Shown in pieces: positions 35,763 through 44,801 of a stretch of 64,000 nucleotides of DNA. The stretch comes from JADJOY01 sp046331705 [NCBI: bacterium] (GTDB lineage: Bacteria > JADJOY01). The position numbers were made by a program, and so were the translations under genes. Below the pieces are notes generated by a model. The model saw only the letters and a program-made list of their open reading frames with translations, was not told where the DNA came from and ran no database searches. The stretch's first letter is position 1; each line of letters starts with the position of its first letter. Location: contig JAXLQJ010000006.1 in assembly GCA_046331705.1 (NCBI GenBank), forward strand, positions 1-64,000, in the 5' to 3' direction.

Positions 35763-37728
35763 GGGCTTCGAGCTCGGCGTCGAGATCGGCGATGTCCTGG
35801 TGCCGGCCGACGGGATCCTTGGCGAGCGCCCGAAGGATCGACGCTTCCAGCGCGGCGGGAAGCTCGGGCACCAGCTCGCGAGGCGGACGCGGCGCCTCGG
35901 ACACGTGGCGTTGCAGCAAGCTCACCAGCGAGCCGCCGCGAAACGGGGTGGTGCCGCAGAACATCTCGTACATCACCACACCCACGGAATAGACGTCGGT
36001 ACGCCGGTCGACGGGATTGCCGAGCGCCATCTCGGGCGAGATGTACTCGGGGGTCCCGATGAACATCTCGGTGAGGGTCGCGGTCACCGCGTCCTTGATC
36101 TTGGCGATGCCGAAGTCGATGAGCTTCACCTCGCCCTCGGCGTCGATGAGGATGTTCTGCGGCTTGATGTCGCGGTGGACCACGTCCAGGCGGTGCGCGG
36201 CCGCCAGCGCGCCGCACACCGCGCGCACGATCCGCGTGCCCTCGGCGACGGAGAAGCGCCCCACCTCGCGGAGCATGCGCTTCAGGTCGCGGCCTCCCAC
36301 GTATTCCATCGCCACGTACGGCAACGAGCCGCATTCCCCGAAGTCGTACGTGCGCACCACGTTGGGATGGACGATGCGGCGGGTGATCTTGATCTCCTGC
36401 TTGAAGCGGCCGACCACGTCGTCGCTGACGTCGGTCATCGGCTTCAGCACCTTGAGGGCCACGGTTTCGTCCAGGCTCTCGTCGCGCGCCAGGAACACGG
36501 CGCCGATACCGCCGGCGCCGAGCTTGCGCACGATGCGGTAGCGGCCGTCGAAGAGATAGTCGTCGACGAGGTCGGCGAACGAGAGCGCCCGCGGCGCGGG
36601 CGGCGGAGCGGCCGCTTCCTGGGGCATGGGCGCGCCGAGCGTCGTGCGTCCGCGGGCCGTGGTCCCGCGTACGGTGGCCTCCGGCGCGAGGCCGAGCCCC
36701 TGATCGATCGCCGCGTCGAGCGCGGACTGGAGATCGCGCATCTCCTCCAGGCGTCGGGTGGTCGCCGAGTAGTCGAAGCTCTCCTCGAGCAGCTTCTCGA
36801 ACGGGGCGGCGGCGACCGGTGGACCCGACTCCACCACGCCCAGCTCCGCCAGGACGCGCGTGACCTCGGGTGCCCAGCTCGCTTCGACGCCGAGGCGCGC
36901 CGCGAGCCGCTGGAACTCGCTCTCGAGCTCGCAGCGTCGATAGAGCTTCGCGAGGTCGAGGAATCCCGCCAGCGTCTCGACCGTGACCGGGTTGCGCTCG
37001 AACGCCTCGACGGTCTTCTCGTCGAGCGGCGTGAGGTAGCCGCGCTCCGCGAGGACCGTGAAATAGGTCTCCATCGCCTCGAGATAGTCCGGATCCGCGG
37101 GCGCGGCGTTGCGGATGAGGTGCAACGCCTCGCTGTAGTCGCCGCGCGTCCAGTGGGCGCGCGCTGCGCCGACGCGGTCGCCGGCGTGCACCAGGTTGGC
37201 GGCGGCGCGCTTCAGGTCGCCCGCCTTGCTCCACGCGTCCGCGGCGCGTGCCCACGCGTGCGCGGTCTCGAAGGAGCGCGCGGCGCGTCCGAAGAGGCCG
37301 GTCCGCATGAAGCACTCGGCGGCCTCCACCAGCTGGCCGGCGCGCTCGTACATCTCGCCCGCGGCGTTGAGCTCGCCGAGACGCTCGTAGCAGGCGCCCG
37401 CGGCGCCGTACTCCTCGCCAGCGACGTAGAGCTCGGCCGCGCGCTCGACGTCGCCGGCCCGCTCCATCATCTGCGCGGCGCGCGCGGGCCTGCCGAGCAG
37501 CACGTACGCCTGGGCGGCGAGCGCGGGCTCGTTGGCGCGCACGTAGTTGATCGCCGCCTTCTCGAGGTCGGCTGCCTTCTCGAAGCAGCGCGCCGCGGCG
37601 CCGTGGTCCTTGGCGGCCACGAACGATTCGGCGGCGAGATCGAAGCGTGCCGCCTTCAGGAATTGCTCGGCGGCGGCGGCGTGCTCACCCTGCTTGGCGA
37701 GCCGTCGACCTTCCTTCTCGTAGCTCAT
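35752..37728 (-). CDS. TPR-repeat Ser/Thr protein kinase
   Basis: 658 residues. The first ~250 are tandem ~20-residue helical repeats of the form AAxCFEKAADLEKAA (TPR-like), followed by a linker and a eukaryotic-type kinase domain from about 395: glycine loop LGAGGIGAVFLA, VALKVLK, catalytic HRDIKPQN (about 515), DFGIAK, and GTPEYISPEMA. No membrane helix follows the kinase, so it is cytoplasmic. It is the last gene of a four-gene operon: its start overlaps the PilT stop by ATGA. This suggests phosphorylation control of the pilus motor. Kinase identity is firm; the target is inferred from position. Confidence 0.9.
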   Translation of the reverse strand: MSYEKEGRRLAKQGEHAAAAEQFLKAARFDLAAESFVAAKDHGAAARCFEKAADLEKAAINYVRANEPALAAQAYVLLGRPARAAQMMERAGDVERAAELYVAGEEYGAAGACYERLGELNAAGEMYERAGQLVEAAECFMRTGLFGRAARSFETAHAWARAADAWSKAGDLKRAAANLVHAGDRVGAARAHWTRGDYSEALHLIRNAAPADPDYLEAMETYFTVLAERGYLTPLDEKTVEAFERNPVTVETLAGFLDLAKLYRRCELESEFQRLAARLGVEASWAPEVTRVLAELGVVESGPPVAAAPFEKLLEESFDYSATTRRLEEMRDLQSALDAAIDQGLGLAPEATVRGTTARGRTTLGAPMPQEAAAPPPAPRALSFADLVDDYLFDGRYRIVRKLGAGGIGAVFLARDESLDETVALKVLKPMTDVSDDVVGRFKQEIKITRRIVHPNVVRTYDFGECGSLPYVAMEYVGGRDLKRMLREVGRFSVAEGTRIVRAVCGALAAAHRLDVVHRDIKPQNILIDAEGEVKLIDFGIAKIKDAVTATLTEMFIGTPEYISPEMALGNPVDRRTDVYSVGVVMYEMFCGTTPFRGGSLVSLLQRHVSEAPRPPRELVPELPAALEASILRALAKDPVGRHQDIADLDAELEALSG

Positions 37729-38792
37729 GCGACCTTGAAGTACTTCGCGAGGGCTCCGGGGTCGCGCGCGTGCTTGCGCGCCTCGTCGGGCGAGACCCGG
37801 CCTTCGTCCACCAGCCGCACCAGCGCTTGGTCGAGCGTCTGCATGCCGGTCTTGTCGTAGCCGCCGAGCTGGATCAGCGTCTCGATCTGGTAGGTCTTGC
37901 TCTCGCGGATCAGGTTCCCGAGCGCCGGCGAGCCGAACAGGATCTCGACGGCGGCACAGCGCTTGGTCTCGTCGGCGGTCTTCAAGAGGTTCTGGCTCAC
38001 GACGCCGCGCAGGTTGAGCGACAGCATGCCGCGCACCTGTTCCTGCTGCACCGTCGGGAAGACGTCGATGATGCGGTCGACGGTCTGCGAGGCGCTCTGG
38101 GTGTGCAGCGTGCCGAAGACCAGCGTGCCGGTCTCGCTGCAGGTCAGCGCGAGCGAGATGGTCTCCATGTCGCGCAGCTCGCCGATCAGGATGACGTCGG
38201 GTGCCTCGCGCAAGCACGAGCGCAGGGCGCTCGCGAAGTCGGGCGTGTGGGCGCCGACCTCGCGCTGCGAGAACACCGATTTCTTCGCGGGATGGATGAA
38301 CTCGATCGGGTCCTCGATGGTGATGATGTGCTTGCGGCGCATCTCGTTGATCTCGTTCAAGATCGCCGCGAGCGTCGTGGACTTGCCGGATCCGGTGGCG
38401 CCGGTCACCAGCACCAGCCCCTTGTCGAAGGCCGCGAAGCGCTTGAGCGATTGCGGCAGCATCAGGTCGTCGATGCTCTTGATCTCCTCGGGGATCATCC
38501 GGAACGCGGCGCCGATGCCGCGATCGTCCATGAACACGTGGACGCGGTAGCGCGCGAGCCCCACCACCGCGTACGCGTAGTCGAGGTCGAGCTCGCGCTC
38601 GAACTCGGCGATCTGCTCGTCGTTCATGGTCTCGTAGAGCATGCGCGTGAGCTCACCGTGGGTGAGGTCGCGGAACTTGATGGGGATCAGGTCGCCGTTG
38701 AAGCGGATCACCGGCGGCGATCCCACGCTCAAGTGCAGGTCGCTGGCGCGCTGCTCTTTGACCAGCCGCAAGAAGCTATCGATCTTTGCCAT
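37725..38792 (-). CDS. pilT: PilT-family twitching-motility ATPase
   Basis: A 355-residue type IV pilus retraction-type ATPase. Walker A VTGATGSGKST (about 126-136), Asp box IITIEDPIEFIH, Walker B PDVILIGELRDMET, and His box TGTLVFGTLHTQSA with AIRMDL-like VRGMLSLNL are present. The start lies inside the end of the HEAT-PilT gene (17-base overlap), and the stop overlaps the kinase gene start. Two PilT-like motors in one operon suggests paired or hetero-oligomeric function. Confidence 0.92.
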   Translation of the reverse strand: MAKIDSFLRLVKEQRASDLHLSVGSPPVIRFNGDLIPIKFRDLTHGELTRMLYETMNDEQIAEFERELDLDYAYAVVGLARYRVHVFMDDRGIGAAFRMIPEEIKSIDDLMLPQSLKRFAAFDKGLVLVTGATGSGKSTTLAAILNEINEMRRKHIITIEDPIEFIHPAKKSVFSQREVGAHTPDFASALRSCLREAPDVILIGELRDMETISLALTCSETGTLVFGTLHTQSASQTVDRIIDVFPTVQQEQVRGMLSLNLRGVVSQNLLKTADETKRCAAVEILFGSPALGNLIRESKTYQIETLIQLGGYDKTGMQTLDQALVRLVDEGRVSPDEARKHARDPGALAKYFKVA

Positions 38793-41763
38793 GCGGTCCC
38801 TGGGGCCGTGGGGGTTGCGGTGCGGCACCCGGGCGCGCCGGTGGCGCCGCGGGACGCGGTGGCTGCGGCACCGCCGGCCGATCGCCCGGAGTCCGGGGCG
38901 GTACGGCACCGGCGGCGGGGCGATCCGCTCCCGGGCGCGGTGCCGCGGCCGCGCCGCCGCTCGGCGCGATGGCGCGCTCGGCGGCGCGCGCCGACTCGAC
39001 CTCGGCGGAGCCGGGCAGGTAGGCCTCGAACTCGCGCTTGTTCTCGGCCTTGTTGTAGCCGTCCTCGGGTGAGATCACGCCTTGCTTCACGAGCCTGAGC
39101 AGCTCGTTGTCCATGAGCTGGTTGCCCTGCTCGGCGGAGGTCGCGAGCATCGACGGGATCTGGTAGGTCTTTTCCTTGCGGATCGCGTTGGCGATCGCGT
39201 CGGTGCACACCATCACCTCGATCGCGAGCGCGACACCCTTGCCGTCGGCGCGCGGCACCAGGTGCTGGCTCATCACCGCCTTGAGCGTCTCGGCGAGCAT
39301 GGTGCGCACTTGCGCCTGGTAGCTGGGCGGGAACACGTCGATGATGCGGTCCACGGTCTTGGCGGCGCTCACCGTGTGCAGCGTGCCGAACACCAGGTGG
39401 CCGGTCTCGGCGGCGGTGATCGCGGTGGAGATGGTCTCGTAGTCGCGCATCTCGCCGACCAGGATCACGTCGGGGTCCTGGCGCAGCGCGCCGCGCAGCG
39501 CCTCGGCGAATCCCTTGGTGTGCTCGCCCACCTCGCGCTGGTTGATGGTGCAACGCTGGTTCGCGTGCACGTATTCGATGGGGTCCTCGACGGTGATGAT
39601 GTGCTCGGTGCGGGTGCGGTTGATGTAGTCGATCATCGCCGCGAGCGTGGTGGACTTGCCCGACGCCGTGGGCCCGGTCACCAGCACCAGCCCGTTGCGC
39701 AGCTGACAGAAGCGCTTGGCGATGGCGGGCAAGCCGAGCTGCTCGAGGGTGCGGGTCTCGCTCGGCACCACGCGAAACGCCGCCGCGTGCCCGGTGAACT
39801 GGCGATAGACGTTGACGCGGAAGCGGCCCTTCTCGCCGCGGATCGAGTACGAGAAGTCGACGTCCTTCCTCTCGTCGAAGAACTCGCGGTGCTGGGTCGG
39901 GTTCATGATGTCGACCATGATCCGCTCGATCTGCTCGTTGGTGAGCACGTCGCCGCGGATCGGCCGCACCTCGCCGTGGTGCTTCACCATCGGCGCGCGG
40001 TTGCCGAGCAGGAAGAGGTCGTGGGCGCCCTGGTCGCGCGTCTCGAGCAGCAGCCGGTCGATGAAGCTCACGTCGCGATAGGCGACGCGGCTGCGCTCTT
40101 CCTCCGTCAGCTTCACCTGCAGGCGTTGCAGCAGCTGCAAGGCGCGGTGGCGGACGCGCTTGTCCGGGTCGGCCAGCAGCGGCTGCACGCGCGGTGCGAC
40201 CTGCGGGTCCGCGAACTTCTCGAGGGCGGCCAGCACCTCCAAGCGGAACTCGGCGGAGCCGGTGGTGAGCAGCACCAGCAGCGCCGGCAGGCCGCGCGGA
40301 TCCTGGAGCTGACCCAGCGCCTTCACGATCACCCAGCGCAGCTCTTCCTCGGCGCGCAGGAGCTGCAAGAGGTGCGGCACGGCCTCGGTGACGCCGAGGG
40401 TCGCCAGCGACTCGATGGCGCGCTCGCGCACCCACCAGTCGGGATCCTTGGTGCAGCGCAGGATCTCGGGGGCGACCGAGCGGTCGCCGATGCGCACCAC
40501 CACTTCCAGCGCGTAGCGCCGCACGATCTCGTTCTTGTCGGTGAGCAGCCCGAGGATCGGCTGCAGGATCTCGCGCCCGCCGATCTCGGTGAGCACGTCG
40601 GTGACGCTCTCGCGCACCCACCAGTCCTCGTCGCGCAGGTAGTCCACCAGCCGCGCCCACGCTTGTCGCTCGTGCTCGCCGCCGATCGCGCGGATCACCT
40701 CGATGACGCTGCGCCGCACGTTGACGTCGCGGTCGCGCATCATCAGCACGAGCATCCGGCCCATGCGCACCTTGGGCGAGCGGCCGAGGGCTCCCAGCAC
40801 CTCGATCGCCTTCTGGCGCACCATCAGCTCTTCCTCGCGCAAGAGCTCGATCAGGTGCTCGAGCACGACCTCGTCCTCGAAGCCGCCGAGCGCGGTCATC
40901 GCCTCCAGGCGCACGCCGACGTAGCCCGAGCGCAGGAACGGGATGAGCGCGGGGATCGCCTCGGGCGCCTTGATGAGGCCGAGGCTCTTGATGAGCGGCT
41001 GCTGATAGCGTCGGTCCGCCTTCTTCAGGAGCTCGACGAGGAACGGCACGTCCTCCGGCCCGGCGATCTCGCCCATCGCGCCGGCGATGCGCATGGTGAG
41101 CTCGGGATCGTCGGTGGTGCAGGCGGCGCGCATCGCGTCGACGGCGGCGCGCTGGCGCTGCTTCATGATCGACATGTCGCTCAGGAACCGGAGCGCCACG
41201 AGCTGGTCGGCCTTCTCGCCGCTCTTGAGCAGCTGGCCCAGCACCGGGATCGAGTGGTGGCCGCCGATGCGGACGATCGCCTCGATCGCTTCCTTGCGGC
41301 TCGCCCAGTTGCCGTCGAGCACCGCGCGGCAGAGCACCTCGTAGACCGAGCGTCCGCCCTTGCCGGTGACGATCGCGAGGCCGGCCTGCCGCAGATCCTC
41401 CTTGTCGCTGCGCAAGAGCTCGATCACGGGCGCGGGCTGCTCGCGCACCGGGAGCTGCGCCAGCGTCTGCACCAGGTAGCGCCGGATCAGCGGCGATGCG
41501 GGGCGCAACAGCTCGACGAGCCCCGGGATGTGGTCGGCGCGACCGATCGCGCTCATCACGTCCTGAAGGGTCGCGAGCGCGGTCTCGACGACGCGGTTGT
41601 TGGGCTCTTGCATCAGCTCGCGCAGCACCGATGCGAGCGGCTTCGCCGGCACCTCGCCGGCGGCCACGAATCGCTCGACGAAGGCCTTGCGCTCTTCCTC
41701 GCTCACCCAGGCCGCGCGCCTGAGCTCGTCGACGAGTCCTTTGCCTTTCCCCTCGAAGAGCAT
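38776..41763 (-). CDS. HEAT-repeat / PilT-ATPase fusion protein
   Basis: 995 residues. Residues about 30-555 are some sixteen HEAT-like helical repeats (for example VRRSVIEVIRAIGG, DWWVRERAIESLATLG). From about 560 a full PilT module follows: N-domain, Walker A GPTASGKST (about 697), IITVEDPIEYVH, VILVGEMRDYET, LVFGTLHTVSA. A Pro-rich tail of about 60 residues ends the protein. HEAT repeats are protein-docking scaffolds, so this looks like a pilus motor with a built-in adaptor. It is followed in the operon by an ordinary PilT and preceded by an FHA-GAF kinase. Confidence 0.9.
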   Translation of the reverse strand: MLFEGKGKGLVDELRRAAWVSEEERKAFVERFVAAGEVPAKPLASVLRELMQEPNNRVVETALATLQDVMSAIGRADHIPGLVELLRPASPLIRRYLVQTLAQLPVREQPAPVIELLRSDKEDLRQAGLAIVTGKGGRSVYEVLCRAVLDGNWASRKEAIEAIVRIGGHHSIPVLGQLLKSGEKADQLVALRFLSDMSIMKQRQRAAVDAMRAACTTDDPELTMRIAGAMGEIAGPEDVPFLVELLKKADRRYQQPLIKSLGLIKAPEAIPALIPFLRSGYVGVRLEAMTALGGFEDEVVLEHLIELLREEELMVRQKAIEVLGALGRSPKVRMGRMLVLMMRDRDVNVRRSVIEVIRAIGGEHERQAWARLVDYLRDEDWWVRESVTDVLTEIGGREILQPILGLLTDKNEIVRRYALEVVVRIGDRSVAPEILRCTKDPDWWVRERAIESLATLGVTEAVPHLLQLLRAEEELRWVIVKALGQLQDPRGLPALLVLLTTGSAEFRLEVLAALEKFADPQVAPRVQPLLADPDKRVRHRALQLLQRLQVKLTEEERSRVAYRDVSFIDRLLLETRDQGAHDLFLLGNRAPMVKHHGEVRPIRGDVLTNEQIERIMVDIMNPTQHREFFDERKDVDFSYSIRGEKGRFRVNVYRQFTGHAAAFRVVPSETRTLEQLGLPAIAKRFCQLRNGLVLVTGPTASGKSTTLAAMIDYINRTRTEHIITVEDPIEYVHANQRCTINQREVGEHTKGFAEALRGALRQDPDVILVGEMRDYETISTAITAAETGHLVFGTLHTVSAAKTVDRIIDVFPPSYQAQVRTMLAETLKAVMSQHLVPRADGKGVALAIEVMVCTDAIANAIRKEKTYQIPSMLATSAEQGNQLMDNELLRLVKQGVISPEDGYNKAENKREFEAYLPGSAEVESARAAERAIAPSGGAAAAPRPGADRPAAGAVPPRTPGDRPAVPQPPRPAAPPARPGAAPQPPRPQGPHGKDR

Positions 41764-41773
41764 TCGGTCTCCT

Positions 41774-43507
41774 TCACGGGTGAGGCAGGCCGGACTGGGT
41801 GGTGCGTCCGCGCGGCGAGGGCGGCGCCTCGCGCTCGGTGCTGGCGCCGTTCTTCGCCCGCGCGCCGTCGTCGGTCCCCAGGTCGAGCGGCAAGGTGACG
41901 ACGAAGCGCGTCCCGACGTCCTCCGCGGTCTCGAAGTCGACGATCCCGCCGTGCGCTTCCACGAAGCGCTTGGCGATGGGCAGCCCCAGCCCCGTGCCCT
42001 TGAGACCCTTGGTGCTGAAGAAGCACTCGAAGATGTGCGCGCGGGCCTGGGGCGGGATGCCGGGCCCGCTGTCGCGCACCTCGAAGCGCAGCAGACCTTG
42101 GGACGCGTCCGCGCCCACTCCGAACGTGAGCTTGCCGCCGCCCTGCGGCTCCATCGCCTCGATGGCGTTGAGGCCGAGGTTGACGAGCACGCTCACGATC
42201 CAGCCGGGATCGAGCCGGCACGCCGAGGGCGTGTTGACGTCGACCTCGGCCAGCTCGATGCGAACGTGGCCCATGGCGGCGCGGTCCTCGAGCGATTCCC
42301 GGGCGCGCGCGATCAACACCCGCGGATCGCACGGCTCGAGCACCGGGGTGCGCTCGCCGGCGAACGAGAGCACGTCGAGCACGGTGCGCTCGAGACGTTC
42401 GTGATAGCCCTTCACCCGCCGCCAGCTCGTGCTCAGGATCTCGTGCTCGGGCGCGAGGTCCGCGGCGAGCGCGTCGTCGATGAGCGGCGCGTAAACCGCC
42501 AGGCCCTGCAGCACGTTCTTCACGTGGTGCGAGAACTCCGCCATCGTGCGTCCCACCGCGGCGAGCCGTTCGCGGGCCACCATCTCTTGGGCGAGGCGGC
42601 TGTTCTCGATGGCGAGCGCCGCTTCGTTGCCGATCCCGTTCAAGAGCTCGAGGTCCGCCTGCGCGAGGCGCGCGCCGGTCTCGCGGGTGTCGACGTGCAG
42701 CACGCCCAGCACCCGCTCGCCGCGGATGAGCGGGACGCAGATCGCGGATCGCATGAGCCGCAGGTTGCCGCTCGTGTCGCGGCCGAAGCGGGCGTCGCTC
42801 TGGACGTCCATCGAGAGGATCGCGACGCGCTCGTCGAGGCAGCGCTTCAGGATCGTGCGCGAGATCGCCACCGGCTCGCTCACGGTCTCGCCGCGGGTGC
42901 GCGCGACCTCGGGGGCGAGCTCGCCCGAGCCCGGGCGCATCAAGAGGATCGCGCCGTGGTCGGCGGGCAGCGCGTCGAAGGCGATGTCGAGGACGCCGTC
43001 GAGGATGCTGCGCAGCGATTGGGTTCCCGACCGCGCGATGAGCTCGGTGACGCGGTAGATCGAGTCGAGGCGCGCCTTGAGCGTCGGCGCCTCGAGCTGG
43101 CTCATGGCCAGCTCCTTGAGGTTGGTGCGCTCCGCGTCCACCCGCGCTTGCACGACGCTGGTGGCGAGCTCGGCGAAGTCCTCGCGCACGTCCACCTGCG
43201 GGCGGCGCGTGGTGGCGGTGGCGCCGCCGACCTCGAGCACGGTGGTGCCGATCTGGATCCGGTCGCCGGCCTCGAGCGCGACCTCGCGGCTCACCCGCTG
43301 GCGATTGAGGTAGGTGCCGTTGGCGCTACCGAGGTCGCGGATGAACGGCGCGTCGGTGGTGCCGAGGATCAGCGCGTGCCGTCGCGACACCGAGCGATCC
43401 GCGAGCACCAGATCGCAGGTGGCGTCGCGGCCCATCACCATGGGCAGCGACGGGAACGAGATCTCTCGGCCGGCGTCCTTGCCGTCGACGATGCGCAGCG
43501 TGAGCAT
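41774..43507 (-). CDS. FHA-GAF histidine kinase
   Basis: 577 residues: an N-terminal FHA domain that binds phosphothreonine (MGRDATCDLVLADRSVSRRHA; DLGSANGTYLN; about 1-95), a GAF domain (about 130-310), an H-box of the form FSHHVKNVLQG, and a HATPase domain (N-box NLGLNAIEAM, G-box KGLKGTGLGLPIAKRF). No membrane helix. Eleven bases from the HEAT-PilT gene, it begins the operon. The FHA domain could read phosphorylation by the Ser/Thr kinase at the operon's end, making a local signalling loop; this is inference. No response regulator is adjacent. Confidence 0.9.
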   Translation of the reverse strand: MLTLRIVDGKDAGREISFPSLPMVMGRDATCDLVLADRSVSRRHALILGTTDAPFIRDLGSANGTYLNRQRVSREVALEAGDRIQIGTTVLEVGGATATTRRPQVDVREDFAELATSVVQARVDAERTNLKELAMSQLEAPTLKARLDSIYRVTELIARSGTQSLRSILDGVLDIAFDALPADHGAILLMRPGSGELAPEVARTRGETVSEPVAISRTILKRCLDERVAILSMDVQSDARFGRDTSGNLRLMRSAICVPLIRGERVLGVLHVDTRETGARLAQADLELLNGIGNEAALAIENSRLAQEMVARERLAAVGRTMAEFSHHVKNVLQGLAVYAPLIDDALAADLAPEHEILSTSWRRVKGYHERLERTVLDVLSFAGERTPVLEPCDPRVLIARARESLEDRAAMGHVRIELAEVDVNTPSACRLDPGWIVSVLVNLGLNAIEAMEPQGGGKLTFGVGADASQGLLRFEVRDSGPGIPPQARAHIFECFFSTKGLKGTGLGLPIAKRFVEAHGGIVDFETAEDVGTRFVVTLPLDLGTDDGARAKNGASTEREAPPSPRGRTTQSGLPHP

Positions 43508-43581
43508 GACCCGGCGGCTGGCGAGTGACGAGCGGTCGTGGAACCGCTCCGCGCGCGAACCCTACCACGCTGCCGCAGCGA

Positions 43582-44151
43582 TCACGAAGGGTGTGCCGGC
43601 AGATAAGGCTGCCAAGCGCTGGGGATGCGCACGCGCCCCAGCCCGCCCAGGAAGAGCTGCGTCGGCCGGTGCGGGCGGCGCGCGAGGCGCATGCCGGCCT
43701 CCTCCGGCGTGCGATCGCCCTTGCGGCGATTGCACGGGATGCAGCACGTCACCACGTTCGTCCAATCGGTGCGTCCGCCGCGGGTGCGCGGCAGCACGTG
43801 GTCGTAGCTCAAGAGGTGCGGCGCCAGCCGATCGCCGCAGTACTGGCAGGTGAGCGCGTCGCGGGCGTACACGTTGGTGCGCGAGAAGGGCACGTCGCGG
43901 ACCCTGAGCGGCGCGCGGTGCCGCAGCCGCAGCACGGCGGGTAGCGCCATGGAGCGGGTGACCGAGTGGATCGAGCACGGGTGGACGTCCAGCACCTCCA
44001 CCTTGTCGACGAAGCTCAACACCACTGCGCGTCGCCACGACACGATCCGGAGCGGCTCGTAGGTCGTGTTGAGGAGCAGCGCCGGCTCGAGCGCGCGCGC
44101 AGGAGCCGTGGGCTCCGTCGTCGTGAGGTCCCAGTCGGCGAGGTCGTACAT
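43582..44151 (-). CDS. HNH endonuclease
   Basis: 189 residues of the stand-alone HNH family. Zinc-binding and catalytic features: CQYCGDRLAPHLLSYDHVLP (first Cys pair, DH), RTRGGRTDWTNVV, and CCIPCNRRKGDRTP (second Cys pair, N). The N-terminal half (LNTTYEPLRIVSWRRAV) is typical of this widespread family, whose role is not settled. Its start overlaps the stop of the upstream zinc-ribbon gene (TGATG). Confidence 0.88.
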   Translation of the reverse strand: MYDLADWDLTTTEPTAPARALEPALLLNTTYEPLRIVSWRRAVVLSFVDKVEVLDVHPCSIHSVTRSMALPAVLRLRHRAPLRVRDVPFSRTNVYARDALTCQYCGDRLAPHLLSYDHVLPRTRGGRTDWTNVVTCCIPCNRRKGDRTPEEAGMRLARRPHRPTQLFLGGLGRVRIPSAWQPYLPAHPS

Positions 44152-44741
44152 CAGGGTGCGTAGTTGCGGAGCAAGGTGGTGCCGACCAGCGCCGCGAGGA
44201 TCAGGAAGAGCAGGAAGACGACGAGGCTCGAGTAGGCGCGCCGCAGGGTGGGCTCGCGGTCGTCGCCGAGCGCCACGGTGCGCACCGGCTGCCGGCTGCG
44301 GCGGCCTTCGAGCTCGCGCGCGTAGTCGGCGCGCTTGCGTTCGAGGTTCGAGCTCTGCGCTTCCTTGAATCGCGACAGCGCCGCTGCGTCGATCCAGAAG
44401 CCGTCGCCGCGGTCGCAGAGACGAAGCTCGAGATCGGCGGGCACCTTGAGGTTGGGGGGAAGATCCTTGCCGAGGACGCGCGTGAGCTCGGTCTTGCAGG
44501 CGGGGCAGGGGAACGACTGCCGCACCAGATCGCTGGTGCGGGTGGGCTCGAGGGCCACGCGGTCGTCCCACTCGGCGACGACTTGCGGCGAAAGCGCCAG
44601 GATGCGCCCCCAGGACGTGAAGACGCCGCCGCATCTCGCGCAACGATCGACCTCGATGCGGCTGCCGTAGTGGCTCGCCGCCTGCTCGGTGTCGAGCGCC
44701 GCGTTGCAGCGCGGGCAGGGAAGCTCGCGGGGCGCTTCCAT
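44151..44741 (-). CDS. Zinc-ribbon protein with C-terminal membrane helix, unknown function
   Basis: 196 residues. Two CxxC zinc ribbons near the front (CPRCNAALD, CARCGGVF), another CPAC near 80, and a single membrane helix close to the C-terminus (SLVVFLLFLILAALVGTTLL). Family of membrane-tethered zinc-ribbon proteins; function not recognised. An extended -10 element stands eight bases before the start, so it may be leaderless. It is co-transcribed with the HNH gene. Confidence 0.75.
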   Translation of the reverse strand: MEAPRELPCPRCNAALDTEQAASHYGSRIEVDRCARCGGVFTSWGRILALSPQVVAEWDDRVALEPTRTSDLVRQSFPCPACKTELTRVLGKDLPPNLKVPADLELRLCDRGDGFWIDAAALSRFKEAQSSNLERKRADYARELEGRRSRQPVRTVALGDDREPTLRRAYSSLVVFLLFLILAALVGTTLLRNYAP

Positions 44742-44749
44742 CGCGGCGG

Positions 44750-44758
44750 ATTCTAGCA
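44750..44758 (-). promoter_or_regulatory. Extended -10 element, probable leaderless promoter
   Basis: On the minus strand TGCTAGAAT fits TGnTAnnnT and ends eight bases before the ATG of the zinc-ribbon gene. No ribosome-binding sequence lies between. Confidence 0.48.
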
Positions 44759-44801
44759 AGGTCCGCCACGTACCTCATCGCCTGCCGTGCGGCGGGCGGG
44801 G

